From: JAWKVD01 sp041398225
Lineage (GTDB): Bacteria > Pseudomonadota > Alphaproteobacteria > Caulobacterales > Hyphomonadaceae
DNA: 64,000 bases
Assembly (NCBI GenBank): GCA_041398225.1
Contig: JAWKVD010000015.1
Span: 1 to 64,000 of the forward strand
Direction: 5' to 3'
The translations under genes and the position numbers were made by a program. This document shows positions 43,948-53,012 of the stretch, one piece after another. The first letter of the stretch is position 1. Each line of letters begins with the position of its first letter. The notes under the pieces were generated by a model. That model had not been told where the DNA came from and ran no database searches. It saw only the letters and a list, made by a program, of their open reading frames with translations.

Positions 43948-45399
43948 CTACTTCCAGAAGTCGCTCGCATGCGCGCGAATTGGCCCCTCCTGTTCCGGCT
44001 CAAGCAGGTCCGCGCGAACAAGAACATCGACCGCCTCATTCCAGGACGCCAGAAAGCGCTCGCGGCTTCCATGAAGCTCAAGCATGCGCGGCTCCCCGAA
44101 CAACTCGCTATGTCCCAGAAGCTTCGTCAGCGCCGCCGTGTGCACGCCAACGGGCGCGGCGACTTCCGGAGGACGAATCCCGCCGAGCACGTTTTGGGCG
44201 GCGTCCGTTTCGAACGTCGGTCGTCCGTCTTTCAAAACAATCGAAATCGGCGGGAATTGCGGCGGGGCTTCTCCGGTATCGATCCATTTGGCGAGCTTGC
44301 GAATGCCAGCGTCGACCACATACCCCCATTCGACGATGTTCTGGTCCGCGCCGCCTGGAAGCGGAATGCCGTCTCTCTCAAGCGTCAAATTCTTCATGGC
44401 CATGGTCGAAGGCGGAGCGTGCGGCGCGCCGGCGACCTCCCAGCTCCGGAACGTGTCGGTATCCGGTTGTCTCGCGGGAAAGCGCGTCAGCGCCTCGGCC
44501 TGGCTGCCGATGGCGAGAACCGGCGCGTCGCTCGTAGCCCTGATCTGGCATGATCCGCCGCTCCGGCCATTGCCTGCTGGGCCCAACAATTGCGGAATGC
44601 TCGGTTCAGAGAGCGGCATCGCAACGCCGAAGTGAGAAAGCAGCAGGAAGCCGTTGAATATCTTCTGATGGGGGTGAACCGCGTTGATGTAGGTCGCCAG
44701 CCGCCAGGCTGATTGCGACCCGCCCATCGCGATCACTGACTTCGTTTTTAGGTTCGCCAGCGAACCTCCTCGAGCCTTCGCCGATCGCGCAAGCGCGGCG
44801 GAGACCGACTTGGCATAGATATCGTATGAAAAAGCGTCTCCGGGGTGGTTCAGCTCGCCATAGCGGGCGCTGTCCCACTCTTTGAGTGAATAAGGTCTGG
44901 TGCGCGGCGTTCCATATATGCCGTCAGCCTGCGCCGAAACGCCCATCCAGGCATAGCCCTTGAAGATTTCATCGCCGGTCGGGTAGCCGTTCTCATAGCC
45001 TGCGGAAACATTCTGCCAGTGGGCGAGCAGCACCCCATTGTACTTTGCCGGATCGGCGGGGCGAAGGATGAAGATGCGCGTGGTGAACGGACTTGCGAGA
45101 TCAGGCTCTGTTCGCCATTCGCCGTCGAAGCTTGTCTCGGCGCCATCCGCCAGTTTGAACGAGCGCGCGGTTCCTGAAACGAAGAACTCCTCCATCACAT
45201 AGCCGAGCGCATCCAGGTCGAGGACCGGCGAACGATAGATCCAGCCCTTGTCTCCGCCGGATATGGGGCCGGTCACCTGCGTGTCGAGCGCGCCCACAGC
45301 GTCGATTGCAGTGTTCGCGCATCCAGCGGACAGCAGAGTCGGGAGCAGTCCGGCCGCGCCCATGTGGATGAGGCGGCGCCTGCTGAGTTCAAGCTTCAC
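43948..45399 (-). CDS. alpha/beta-hydrolase-domain protein (PF20091 type), Tat/lipoprotein signal
   Basis: A 483-residue exported protein from GTG 45399 with GAGGAG upstream. The start LSRRRLIHMGAAGLLPTLLS is a twin-arginine-like signal ending in a possible lipobox LLSAGC. Family features are YKGYAWMGVSAQ-like KGYAWMGVSAQADG, WDSARYGELNHPGDAFSYDI, and the nucleophile elbow SVIAMGGSQSAWRLATYINA; the His may be in VAGAPHAPP. These hydrolases act on esters or lactones in catabolic clusters. With the PhyH, TonB and GPH genes it suggests breakdown of an ester-bearing terpenoid, steroid or glycoside. Confidence 0.85.
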   Translation of the reverse strand: MKLELSRRRLIHMGAAGLLPTLLSAGCANTAIDAVGALDTQVTGPISGGDKGWIYRSPVLDLDALGYVMEEFFVSGTARSFKLADGAETSFDGEWRTEPDLASPFTTRIFILRPADPAKYNGVLLAHWQNVSAGYENGYPTGDEIFKGYAWMGVSAQADGIYGTPRTRPYSLKEWDSARYGELNHPGDAFSYDIYAKSVSAALARSAKARGGSLANLKTKSVIAMGGSQSAWRLATYINAVHPHQKIFNGFLLLSHFGVAMPLSEPSIPQLLGPAGNGRSGGSCQIRATSDAPVLAIGSQAEALTRFPARQPDTDTFRSWEVAGAPHAPPSTMAMKNLTLERDGIPLPGGADQNIVEWGYVVDAGIRKLAKWIDTGEAPPQFPPISIVLKDGRPTFETDAAQNVLGGIRPPEVAAPVGVHTAALTKLLGHSELFGEPRMLELHGSRERFLASWNEAVDVLVRADLLEPEQEGPIRAHASDFWK

Positions 45400-45882
45400 G
45401 ATCGTCTGCTCCTCGGTGGATGTGCGCGATTCAATGCGCGTCGTGATCGGCGCTGTCAAACATCGGCGCAGATCGCGATCGAACATCGCACGGGAAGCTC
45501 CCCATTGTCATGGCAAACAATGCTAGGCGCGTACGGTGCAGCTAGACCGGATCCGACTAAATACGTGGTTTCGATGCTGATGCAGTCTGTCTTTTTACTC
45601 GTGTTGCTTGTGCGGCGCTTTACTGTTCCCGCAGAATGTTGAGGCCGCGTGTCGATGAGCGAGAGGGGGAGGCGTTGCAGCGAACGGTCTTGCCCCCAGT
45701 GAACAAGTCGCCCTACGTTCCAGACGGGTCGGCTTGAGCGCCGCGAGCGAAGCGGCCGGGGCTGGCGTTCAGCTGGACTGCCCGGTGGGGTAGACCAACA
45801 CACGCGGAATGTTGATTCCGGAAAGCCGCCAAATCGCGCCACTGTCCAGCGCGGCGCCCAGCCAGAAGAAAGAGGGGAAATA
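45400..45882. other. intergenic region, no recognised feature
   Basis: About 480 bases between the divergent hydrolase and the exported protein at 45883. It must hold both promoters. No convincing ORF, RNA gene, strong hairpin or EcfG/Fur-like site was seen. Confidence 0.5.
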
Positions 45883-46956
45883 ATGATACGAGCGGTTGTC
45901 ACGTTGATCTGCGCGGCGCTGTGGGCGTCCGCATCCTATGCGCAGGGCGCCGACGCCGTGACGCTCTCCGGAAAGTGGGTCGTGCGTGATCATTCGCCCC
46001 GCTTCTGGCGGCTCCACCATCCCGACCTGAAAGACACGATCGTCATTGTGCGCCCGGACGCCCGCGCGAACGTCTCCATGGCGCAAGCCTTTGAGGAGGC
46101 GAAAGCCCGTCACGGCGAGGCCGACAACTGCCCCGCATTGATCACAGCCGAAAGCGAGCCGGAATACGACAAGTTCGACGCCGCCATGGCGGCGATCTCG
46201 AAGGTCACCGATCCGGATGCCGGCGCCGGGCAATCGCTGTCGATCATCGGCTATGAAGCGAAGGACAATGCACAGCGGCCGCACTGCGTGCTGATCGCGC
46301 GAGAGTATGCGCGCGGCGCCATGCTCTACGCCTTCATCACCGACAGGGGCGACACGCTGACGACGAAGCTCGGTTCCGCCCGCAGCGCCGTTCACGAATT
46401 CATGGACAAGATCAGCGACCGCGACAAGCCGCAACCCGCCGCGTCCCGGCCCGTCCAGAATGCGCAGCCGCAGAACGCGGAAGCCTGCGAGGACGTGCGG
46501 ATGTACGACAACTGGGTTGTCTCATGGTCGCCGAAATCGGCGATGGTCTATATCCGCCGGCCCGCATTCGCCGACGCCGCCAAGATGACGGGCAAGAAGG
46601 TTCGGCTCGGAATCATGGTTGGCGGCAACGTCGACCCGGAGAAGGGCCGGCAAGATCTTCATCACGGCATCTACATCGCCGCTCAGGACGGCGACCGGGA
46701 GTTCGTCCCGGAGAAGCGCGCTTTGCGCGTGGACGGGGTGCTGGTTCAGGAATGGAGCAAGGGCGGCGGCCAGTGGAAGGTGCTTTCAGACCCCGCCATG
46801 CAGGCGCTTGCATCCGGCAAGCAGGGCGAACTGGAGACGGGCGAACTGGGCCGCATTCGCTTTCCGCTCGCCGGGCTCGATCCGCTCTTGAAGCTGGCGG
46901 ACGTAGAAGAGCAGCGAGCCGTCATCAAGACGCAACTCGGCATGTGTAAGCCGTAA
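45883..46956 (+). CDS. exported protein of unknown function
   Basis: A 357-residue protein with signal peptide MIRAVVTLICAALWASASYA. The mature part has two similar-sized halves joined by a Pro/Gln/Ala linker (about 185-200, RPVQNAQPQNAEA). The first half includes SGKWVVRDHSPRFWRL and KDTIVIVRP, the second MYDNWVVSWSPKSAMVYIRR and GELGRIRFPLAGLDPLLKL. No enzyme motif or known family is recognised. It stands about 280 bases before the TIR-dynamin gene on the same strand; too far to assume an operon. Confidence 0.65.
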   Translation: MIRAVVTLICAALWASASYAQGADAVTLSGKWVVRDHSPRFWRLHHPDLKDTIVIVRPDARANVSMAQAFEEAKARHGEADNCPALITAESEPEYDKFDAAMAAISKVTDPDAGAGQSLSIIGYEAKDNAQRPHCVLIAREYARGAMLYAFITDRGDTLTTKLGSARSAVHEFMDKISDRDKPQPAASRPVQNAQPQNAEACEDVRMYDNWVVSWSPKSAMVYIRRPAFADAAKMTGKKVRLGIMVGGNVDPEKGRQDLHHGIYIAAQDGDREFVPEKRALRVDGVLVQEWSKGGGQWKVLSDPAMQALASGKQGELETGELGRIRFPLAGLDPLLKLADVEEQRAVIKTQLGMCKP

Positions 46957-47234
46957 CCCCGCCGCGCTGGCGCACGCGAAAACCGCTGCGGAGAGTTTGT
47001 CAGATAAATGACGGTGGGCGGCTGAGATCACCCCGCTCGCATCGTTCGTGGGGTGGGCGGCGGCGCCCGAATGGGTTTCACGACATCGAGACGCGCTGCA
47101 CGTTTGTTCGGCGGCGCGTTCCTGCGGCACAAGGTCGTTCGCGGCGCATGACGTTCTCCCATTGACTTCCCCACGAAGGTTCTTGGAAATCGCACTTGCC
47201 AGAACTAGAGGGTGGCGAGAGCGGGGGCGGCGTC

Positions 47235-49736
47235 TTGACGGATATCTTTCTAAGCTATCGGCGCGAAGACCGGGCGCAGGCGATCTCGATCGCCCAGGCC
47301 CTGCGCAAGGAAGGTCTGGACGTCTTTTTCGACGCCGACCTCGAAGGCGGCGTATCGTGGGTTACAGAACTCAATGACCGGCTTCAGGATGCGCACGTCG
47401 TCATCGTGCTGTGGTCTCAGGGGTCGCTGGACTCGCCGCATGTCAACGCCGAAGCGCTGATCGGGTTTGAGCGGCAGGCGCTGGTCCCGGTCGCGATCGA
47501 ATCCGGTCTCAAGATCCACGCCCCGTTCAACATACTGCAGACGACCGATCTCGCCGGATGGACCGGGGAGGCGACCCCGGAATGGCGAAAGTTCGCCGCC
47601 ACCGTGTCGGAGCGGGTGGAAGACTCCAGGGCGGCTCGGCCCTTGCTGTCCGCGAACGCGCTTTCCGACAATTTGAAGATGGCGCTGGAGCTCAACCGCT
47701 CCCGCATTCGCGAGTTGGTGGAGCCGTTGCGAGCCGTCGCCGGTCACCCCGATGTGAGGCTCGCCGAGATCGACGAAGAACTCGCCGCGGCCGGCAACCG
47801 CCTCAACGACACGGATCTCTTCACGATTGTCGTTGTCGGCCGAATGAAGGTCGGCAAGTCCACGCTGATCAATGCGCTGCTTGGACCGGCGGACGCCGTC
47901 GATGCGCCGGATGGACCGCTGCCGACCGACGATTTTCCATGCACCGCGACCTTGTCGCGGCTTCACTTTGCCGAAAAGCCCTATGTTCGTCCGTTGTCGT
48001 GGAGCGAGGTGGAGGGCGCGGACGCGAAGTCGAAATCCTCGCGCAAGGAGTGGCGGTTCCGCGACTACCATGAACGCGCCCGCATCTATGTCGGCGGCAA
48101 GAACAATTCGGCGACATTCGACGAGGTGGCGGAATTCGACATAGGCTGGCCCGCGCCTCTTCTGCGCAACGGCGTTTGTCTCGTCGACTCCCCGGGCATC
48201 GGCGAGCATTCAACGCGAACCTCGCACACGCGCCGCGCCATCGCCACGACGGATGCGGCCATCGTCGTCTATCGCAGCGACATGCTGGCCGGTATGGACG
48301 AAATCGAGTTCGCCAAGGAAGTCACCCAGAAGGCGGGAAAGGTCTTCACGCTGGTGAACGTGCGCGGCAGCCACGACATGCCGCCGAGCGAGAGCCTTGT
48401 GAACGTCACGCGCGAGCGGTTGGCTCTGAAGCCCGATCGTTCTTTCGAAAGTCAGGACGTCTACTTCGCGAACTTCTGGCAGGGATTGCGCGCCGGGATC
48501 GACAATGATCGCGCGCTCGGCGAGCGTTCCGGTCTCACCACGGTGCAGGTCCGGCTGGCTCGGTTTCTCATCACCGAGCGGATGCCGGCGCAGGTGCGGC
48601 GTACGCTGCGCATCGTTGCGCCGGCCGCCGCGCAACTGCTTCTGGCGTTGAACGATCGCGTCGCGGCCGCCTCGACCGAGGAGAAGGCTCTGCGCAAGGT
48701 GCTCAGCGCCTGCGAGGACGACCTCTCGAAAATACGCAAGCGTCGTGCGGTGATCGACGACATTCTGAAAACCGCCGAGCGCGCATCCATTTCAGCGGCG
48801 CACATGGCCTTCGAGGCGAAGACCACCCAGCTGCTGAACGAGATGCCGACCAAGATCGCCGCGCGCAGCATCCCGGGCATCGACGGCTTCTGGAAGAAAG
48901 TCTCCGCGGGCACCGTGGGCGGCAAGGACGCCGTGAAGACGACGATCGCCATGATCCAGGGCATGGTCGAACAGGAGTTCGACGCGTGGGCGAGCGCACC
49001 CGCGGATCAGGCTGGCCTGGCCCAGGCGCTTGATGGCCCCTTCAGCCAGATGTCGAACGGACTGCGCGATCAGGTCGAACAGATCGGCGAGATCATCCAG
49101 GGCATGCACACGCGCATCCAGTCGCTCACCCCGTCCTTGGACAACAGCCAGGGCGATCTGTACGGATCGACGGAGCGCGCGATCTCGGTCGTCGCCGGCA
49201 CGCTCCTGTTTGGCCCGCTGGGCGGCATCATGAGTTCGGGCGGCTGGCGCTCGGTTGCGGGCGGGGCCGCCGGCGCAATCGGGGTCAGCGTGCTTGCGGG
49301 CATCGGCATTGGGCTCGCTCATCTGGCCTTTCCGCCGGCCTGGGTCGCTACGGCGATCGGCGTCGTCGGCGCCGCGTTGGGCGCCGTGTTCGGCTCCATG
49401 GCCGGGCTTCAGAAACGTCTCAAGGACAAAGCCTGGGAGCAGGTCCGCCCGCAGCTCGCCAAGCTGGGTCGCGACGCGGACGCGCGTCGCGAGCTTGAGC
49501 GCCATCTGCAGGGATACTTCCGGGATGTCCGCGAGAGGATGGCCGAAAACCTCGGGAAGCTGGTGGACGCGGAACGCAACAGTCTCGATCAACTCAAGGC
49601 GCTTGCCGGCAAGCAGAAGGACAAGGAGCGCCTGCAGCACCTCTATGCCGAGTTCAGGGCGTCCGTAGAGAAGACCCTCGCGGACGTTCAAGCGATGGAC
49701 GCGGAGTTTGAACGCGCGGCGCCAAGGGGGCTTTAG
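47235..49736 (+). CDS. TIR domain fused to a dynamin-like GTPase
   Basis: About 833 residues from TTG 47235 (MTDIFLSYRREDRAQA); TTG 47196 would add 13 residues. Residues 1-102 form a TIR domain: box 1 IFLSYRREDR, then GLDVFFDADLEGGVSWV, VVIVLWSQGSLDSPHVNAEA with the predicted NADase Glu at 73, and ALVPVAIE. A dynamin-type GTPase follows: P-loop GRMKVGKST (202-210), switch I Thr in FPCTATLS, G3 LVDSPGIGEHSTRTSH (about 314). A long helical stalk comes next, then a hydrophobic hairpin (about 650-723) and a basic, coiled C-terminus. The fusion suggests an enzyme that senses or remodels membranes and depletes NAD+, most likely in phage defence. The next gene starts right after its stop. Confidence 0.85.
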   Translation: MTDIFLSYRREDRAQAISIAQALRKEGLDVFFDADLEGGVSWVTELNDRLQDAHVVIVLWSQGSLDSPHVNAEALIGFERQALVPVAIESGLKIHAPFNILQTTDLAGWTGEATPEWRKFAATVSERVEDSRAARPLLSANALSDNLKMALELNRSRIRELVEPLRAVAGHPDVRLAEIDEELAAAGNRLNDTDLFTIVVVGRMKVGKSTLINALLGPADAVDAPDGPLPTDDFPCTATLSRLHFAEKPYVRPLSWSEVEGADAKSKSSRKEWRFRDYHERARIYVGGKNNSATFDEVAEFDIGWPAPLLRNGVCLVDSPGIGEHSTRTSHTRRAIATTDAAIVVYRSDMLAGMDEIEFAKEVTQKAGKVFTLVNVRGSHDMPPSESLVNVTRERLALKPDRSFESQDVYFANFWQGLRAGIDNDRALGERSGLTTVQVRLARFLITERMPAQVRRTLRIVAPAAAQLLLALNDRVAAASTEEKALRKVLSACEDDLSKIRKRRAVIDDILKTAERASISAAHMAFEAKTTQLLNEMPTKIAARSIPGIDGFWKKVSAGTVGGKDAVKTTIAMIQGMVEQEFDAWASAPADQAGLAQALDGPFSQMSNGLRDQVEQIGEIIQGMHTRIQSLTPSLDNSQGDLYGSTERAISVVAGTLLFGPLGGIMSSGGWRSVAGGAAGAIGVSVLAGIGIGLAHLAFPPAWVATAIGVVGAALGAVFGSMAGLQKRLKDKAWEQVRPQLAKLGRDADARRELERHLQGYFRDVRERMAENLGKLVDAERNSLDQLKALAGKQKDKERLQHLYAEFRASVEKTLADVQAMDAEFERAAPRGL

Positions 49737-51422
49737 GTGGCGGATTCAGGCGTGTACGCCGGGCGCACGAAGACGGCTGCGCAGGCGACCCTCGACAGTG
49801 CGGAAAAACACGGGCGGGCGGCGTTGGCCGCCGCGCCCGACGACCTGCCGCCAGAGATGCGCGAGCGGCTGGAATCCGCTGTCGCAACGATCGGCCGCAA
49901 GGAAGTCGAGTATGTCGTCGCCGGGCTGTTCAACGCGGGCAAGTCCACCTTGCTCAATGGCCTTCTGCGTCAGGTCATCCTGCCTCATAGCGACAGACCC
50001 GAAACCGGCGCGCCCGCATGGCTCCGGCGCCGCAAGACGTTGCGGGCGCGGGTTCAAACGCGCGGCGGCGTTCAGGAAGACCTTGCCCCCGAACCACAGG
50101 AGATCGCGAAGCGCACCTCGCTTTACGACGAGAACGGACATCATCGATCGGACAGTCTCGCCGAAAAGCTCGAGATCGACTCGCCCAAACTGCCCTTGGA
50201 CGAGCGAATGTCGATCATCGACCTGCCGGGTCTGCGCGATAGTGAGGCGATGAACACGCTCGCGCTGTCGATCGCCTATCAGGCGGACGTCGTGATCTGG
50301 ATGTTTCGCTCCGATCACACCTTCAGTAAGGAAGACGCCGAGGCGGTTTCGGCGATCACCGCCACGTGCGGCGCCCACGTCGTACAGCTTGTCGTCAATG
50401 TCATTTCCGAAAAGCCGAAGGCCTCTTCCTGGCGCGCCTTCAAAAAGGAGCGGTTGCCGGTTCACCGTCTCCGGATTTCCGAGAACGCGTTGGACTCGGG
50501 GCTGGACGACAGTCACGCGGCCAATCTGCTGGCGGTGCACGCTCGCGGGTTTCGCCATGGCTTCTGGGGCGTCACCTATGGCGGCCGGGAGCTGCGTCGG
50601 TTCTTCCGTCAGGCGGCCAAGAAGGATATCGGCGTCATGAAGACCGCGCGACTGGTCCGGCTGGCGCGCGCCGCCGTCTTCTGCCGGCAATGGAGCGACT
50701 TCGAGCAGAGCGCCGCCGAAAGCGCCTTCGAAACGGCTCGCCAGCTTCACGCCGCCTATCAGGAACGGATGGCGCGTCGGGCGCGGCTTCAGCAGGACGC
50801 CCAGCGCCTCGTCGACCAGTGCTTCTCAAACCTGAAGAGCGCGATGGGCGCGGCCGCGACCGCACAGGCCGCCCAGATATCCGCCAAGGGCTATAAAGCC
50901 GACATGAGCTACACCAGCGACGTGGTGGAGGCGGCCTGCGATGCCGTAACGGCGCATATGCACAATCTTGCGTTCAATCTCTCATCCCTGGCTATCGACC
51001 CCGAGGCGCGAGCCCCGGAGGAGGCCGATCACCAGCGCATTCGCGAGAGTTTTGTCGGAGCAAGCGCGGGCCAGTCGCCCGAGGCGGCCCTGCGTGCGCT
51101 GGCGGCTTCGGAGATCGGTTTGATCGAGACGCGCAAGCTGGGTCTTAGTGTCGGCCGCGCCTGGAACTGGATACGCGGGCGAGGGGATACCGAGGCCGCG
51201 TCCGCGGTGTCTGAGTTGCAGGACAAGATACGCCGCCGCATGGGAGACGTATCCGTCCGGCTCGCCAAACAGCAGTCTGCGGTGAAACACCTGGCCCAGT
51301 CGTCCATTGAGGCGCCGCCTATCCCGGTTGTGCCGCCGCCGGACCCCGCGAGGCGCGATGCGCTCGGCGTCTTCGCCGCCCGGCTCAACGAGCTTGGCGC
51401 GATGGCTGAACTGGGGCGTTGA
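49737..51422 (+). CDS. second dynamin-like GTPase, partner of the TIR-dynamin protein
   Basis: A 561-residue protein from GTG 49737, directly after the upstream stop, so translation is coupled. P-loop GLFNAGKST (63-71), G3 IIDLPGLRDSE (160-170) and a G4-region VVNVISEKPKAS (about 219) define the GTPase. The remainder is a long helical stalk (about 300-480). No TIR domain and no clear transmembrane hairpin are seen. The C-terminus is Pro-rich (EAPPIPVVPPPDPARR). Dynamins acting in pairs, one membrane-anchored and one soluble, are known in bacteria (for example LeoABC-type). With the TIR fusion upstream this is a plausible two-gene immune system. Confidence 0.85.
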   Translation: MADSGVYAGRTKTAAQATLDSAEKHGRAALAAAPDDLPPEMRERLESAVATIGRKEVEYVVAGLFNAGKSTLLNGLLRQVILPHSDRPETGAPAWLRRRKTLRARVQTRGGVQEDLAPEPQEIAKRTSLYDENGHHRSDSLAEKLEIDSPKLPLDERMSIIDLPGLRDSEAMNTLALSIAYQADVVIWMFRSDHTFSKEDAEAVSAITATCGAHVVQLVVNVISEKPKASSWRAFKKERLPVHRLRISENALDSGLDDSHAANLLAVHARGFRHGFWGVTYGGRELRRFFRQAAKKDIGVMKTARLVRLARAAVFCRQWSDFEQSAAESAFETARQLHAAYQERMARRARLQQDAQRLVDQCFSNLKSAMGAAATAQAAQISAKGYKADMSYTSDVVEAACDAVTAHMHNLAFNLSSLAIDPEARAPEEADHQRIRESFVGASAGQSPEAALRALAASEIGLIETRKLGLSVGRAWNWIRGRGDTEAASAVSELQDKIRRRMGDVSVRLAKQQSAVKHLAQSSIEAPPIPVVPPPDPARRDALGVFAARLNELGAMAELGR

Positions 51423-51533
51423 CCGGCCCCGTCAACCAAATGCGCCGACATCCCCGAACAGACCGGCAGCCAGACCCGCGCAAAGCCCAAGAACGATGCC
51501 CGCTGGGCGCTGGGGCGCGCTCCGTCTCCCGCG

Positions 51534-53012
51534 TCAGAAGTGATCGAAGCTGACCGTCAGGCCGCCGCCTTCCTCCGTCGCCGGAAGAACATACCGGAAG
51601 CGTTTTGGCTGGGTGAAGTCGAGCGTCATGCTGCGATAGGTGTGCTTGCCGCGCTCCCGGCTGGTCTCCACGTGCAGCACATAGGTGGCGGCGGCCACGC
51701 TGCGCCCCTCGTCGTCCACGCCGTCCCAGAACACATTGTAGACGCCGGAGCCCGACGTCGCCATCGAACGCGTGGCCATCAGCTTGCCGGTCTTCGCCTT
51801 GTTCTGCCGCCACCAGATATAGTTGTCCTTGTGCCATGCGTCCTTGGTGCCCACGAGCAGCAAGGTCCTCACGGGGCGGTTCCTTTCGTCGGTGATCCAC
51901 ATCGCCATGTAGGGCGACCGGAAGCCGGGATCGCGAACCAGCTGCCGCCGGGGCGCCGTGAACGTCACAAGCGTTTGCCAGCGGTCGTGCCAGCGTCCGG
52001 GTTCGGTCGACTGCACCAGCGTCGGTTGCAGCGGACCGGCGCTGCGCCACGCGCCGAGCGCGCGCACGCTCCCGCCGGGCTCGGTCAGCCGCAGGCCGGC
52101 CCCCGCAAGCGACGAGGCGAGGCCAAGCGCATCGTCCGACCCCATCACCATCCCTGCGGTGGCCAGCGCTTCGGCGTCGGCGGCGGAAGCGGCGAATGCG
52201 CTTGCCGAAAGCATGTGTTCAACCGGCCAGCCGTCGGCCGGCGAAAGCGTCTCGCTATAGCGTCGCTCGCCGATCCTTCGGTCGCGCGGTCCGAAACCGC
52301 TGGTGGCGACGCCGCCGGCGGCGAGCGCGACATAGGTCGCGGCGGGCGCGTTGTCGAACGGCAGGCGAGCGTCGGGGATCGCGACAAGCCACCCGTCCTC
52401 GGGCGCCACGCCGCCGCAGGCGATGTCGCCGCCGATCTCGACCAGCCCGCCCAGCACGGCGGACGACCGCAGCATCGCCCCCAGCGCGGCGTCGGCGATC
52501 CAGCCCTTGGCGAACCCATCCAGCGCGAAGGATAGGGCGCCCGGCCGCACGATGGTGCGCGTCTCCGCATCCATCTCCACCCTTGCTTGCTCGGCCTCCG
52601 CGGCGAGCTCTCGCAGATGATCCCGCGAGGGCGGTCCTGCTGTTGCAGTACGCCACGCATCGATGGCGCGCCCCTGTCGCGGGCTGAACGCGCCGCCCGT
52701 CTTCGTTCGCCACGCTTCGGCGGACGCCAGCGCCTCGAACAGATCGGGCGAGGCCGACAGCGACGCCGACCTGTTCAACACCGAAAGTTCGGACGTGGCG
52801 TCGCGCGTGTTGAACAGCCGGTTCAGCCGGTCGATCTCGTTGCGCGCCGCATGGGCGGCGGCCATGGCGTCGTTCCCGTTCGCGGTATGAACGATCAGGT
52901 TCATGCGCGTGCCGAGGATCGCCGCGTCATGAAAGCGCCAGGGCCGTGGCGCGCCATAGGGCGTCTCGATGGCCGGAAGAGCAGCCGGAAGAGCCGAAGG
53001 GTCGACGATCAT
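51534..53012 (-). CDS. fusion of ApbE-type FMN transferase and DUF2271
   Basis: About 492 residues from ATG 53012, overlapping the PepSY stop. Residues 1-315 are ApbE: ILGTRMNLIVHTANGNDAMA, LSFALDGFAKGWIADAAL, VEIGGDIACGG, and the C-terminal SASAFAASAADAEALATAGM. Residues 340-490 are DUF2271: FRSPYMAMWITDERNRP, DNYIWWRQNKAK and GRSVAAATYVLHVETSRERG. At 22379-25532 the same domains are separate genes next to a PepSY gene, so the fusion supports a physical partnership. No clear signal peptide is present at this start, which is odd for a periplasmic enzyme. Confidence 0.87.
   Translation of the reverse strand: MIVDPSALPAALPAIETPYGAPRPWRFHDAAILGTRMNLIVHTANGNDAMAAAHAARNEIDRLNRLFNTRDATSELSVLNRSASLSASPDLFEALASAEAWRTKTGGAFSPRQGRAIDAWRTATAGPPSRDHLRELAAEAEQARVEMDAETRTIVRPGALSFALDGFAKGWIADAALGAMLRSSAVLGGLVEIGGDIACGGVAPEDGWLVAIPDARLPFDNAPAATYVALAAGGVATSGFGPRDRRIGERRYSETLSPADGWPVEHMLSASAFAASAADAEALATAGMVMGSDDALGLASSLAGAGLRLTEPGGSVRALGAWRSAGPLQPTLVQSTEPGRWHDRWQTLVTFTAPRRQLVRDPGFRSPYMAMWITDERNRPVRTLLLVGTKDAWHKDNYIWWRQNKAKTGKLMATRSMATSGSGVYNVFWDGVDDEGRSVAAATYVLHVETSRERGKHTYRSMTLDFTQPKRFRYVLPATEEGGGLTVSFDHF

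Noticed and set aside
32188..51422. A single large defence island joining the WxW membrane protein, the toxin remnant and the TIR-dynamin pair
   Set aside because: They are separated by many kilobases of metabolic and housekeeping genes on both strands, so linkage is not supported.
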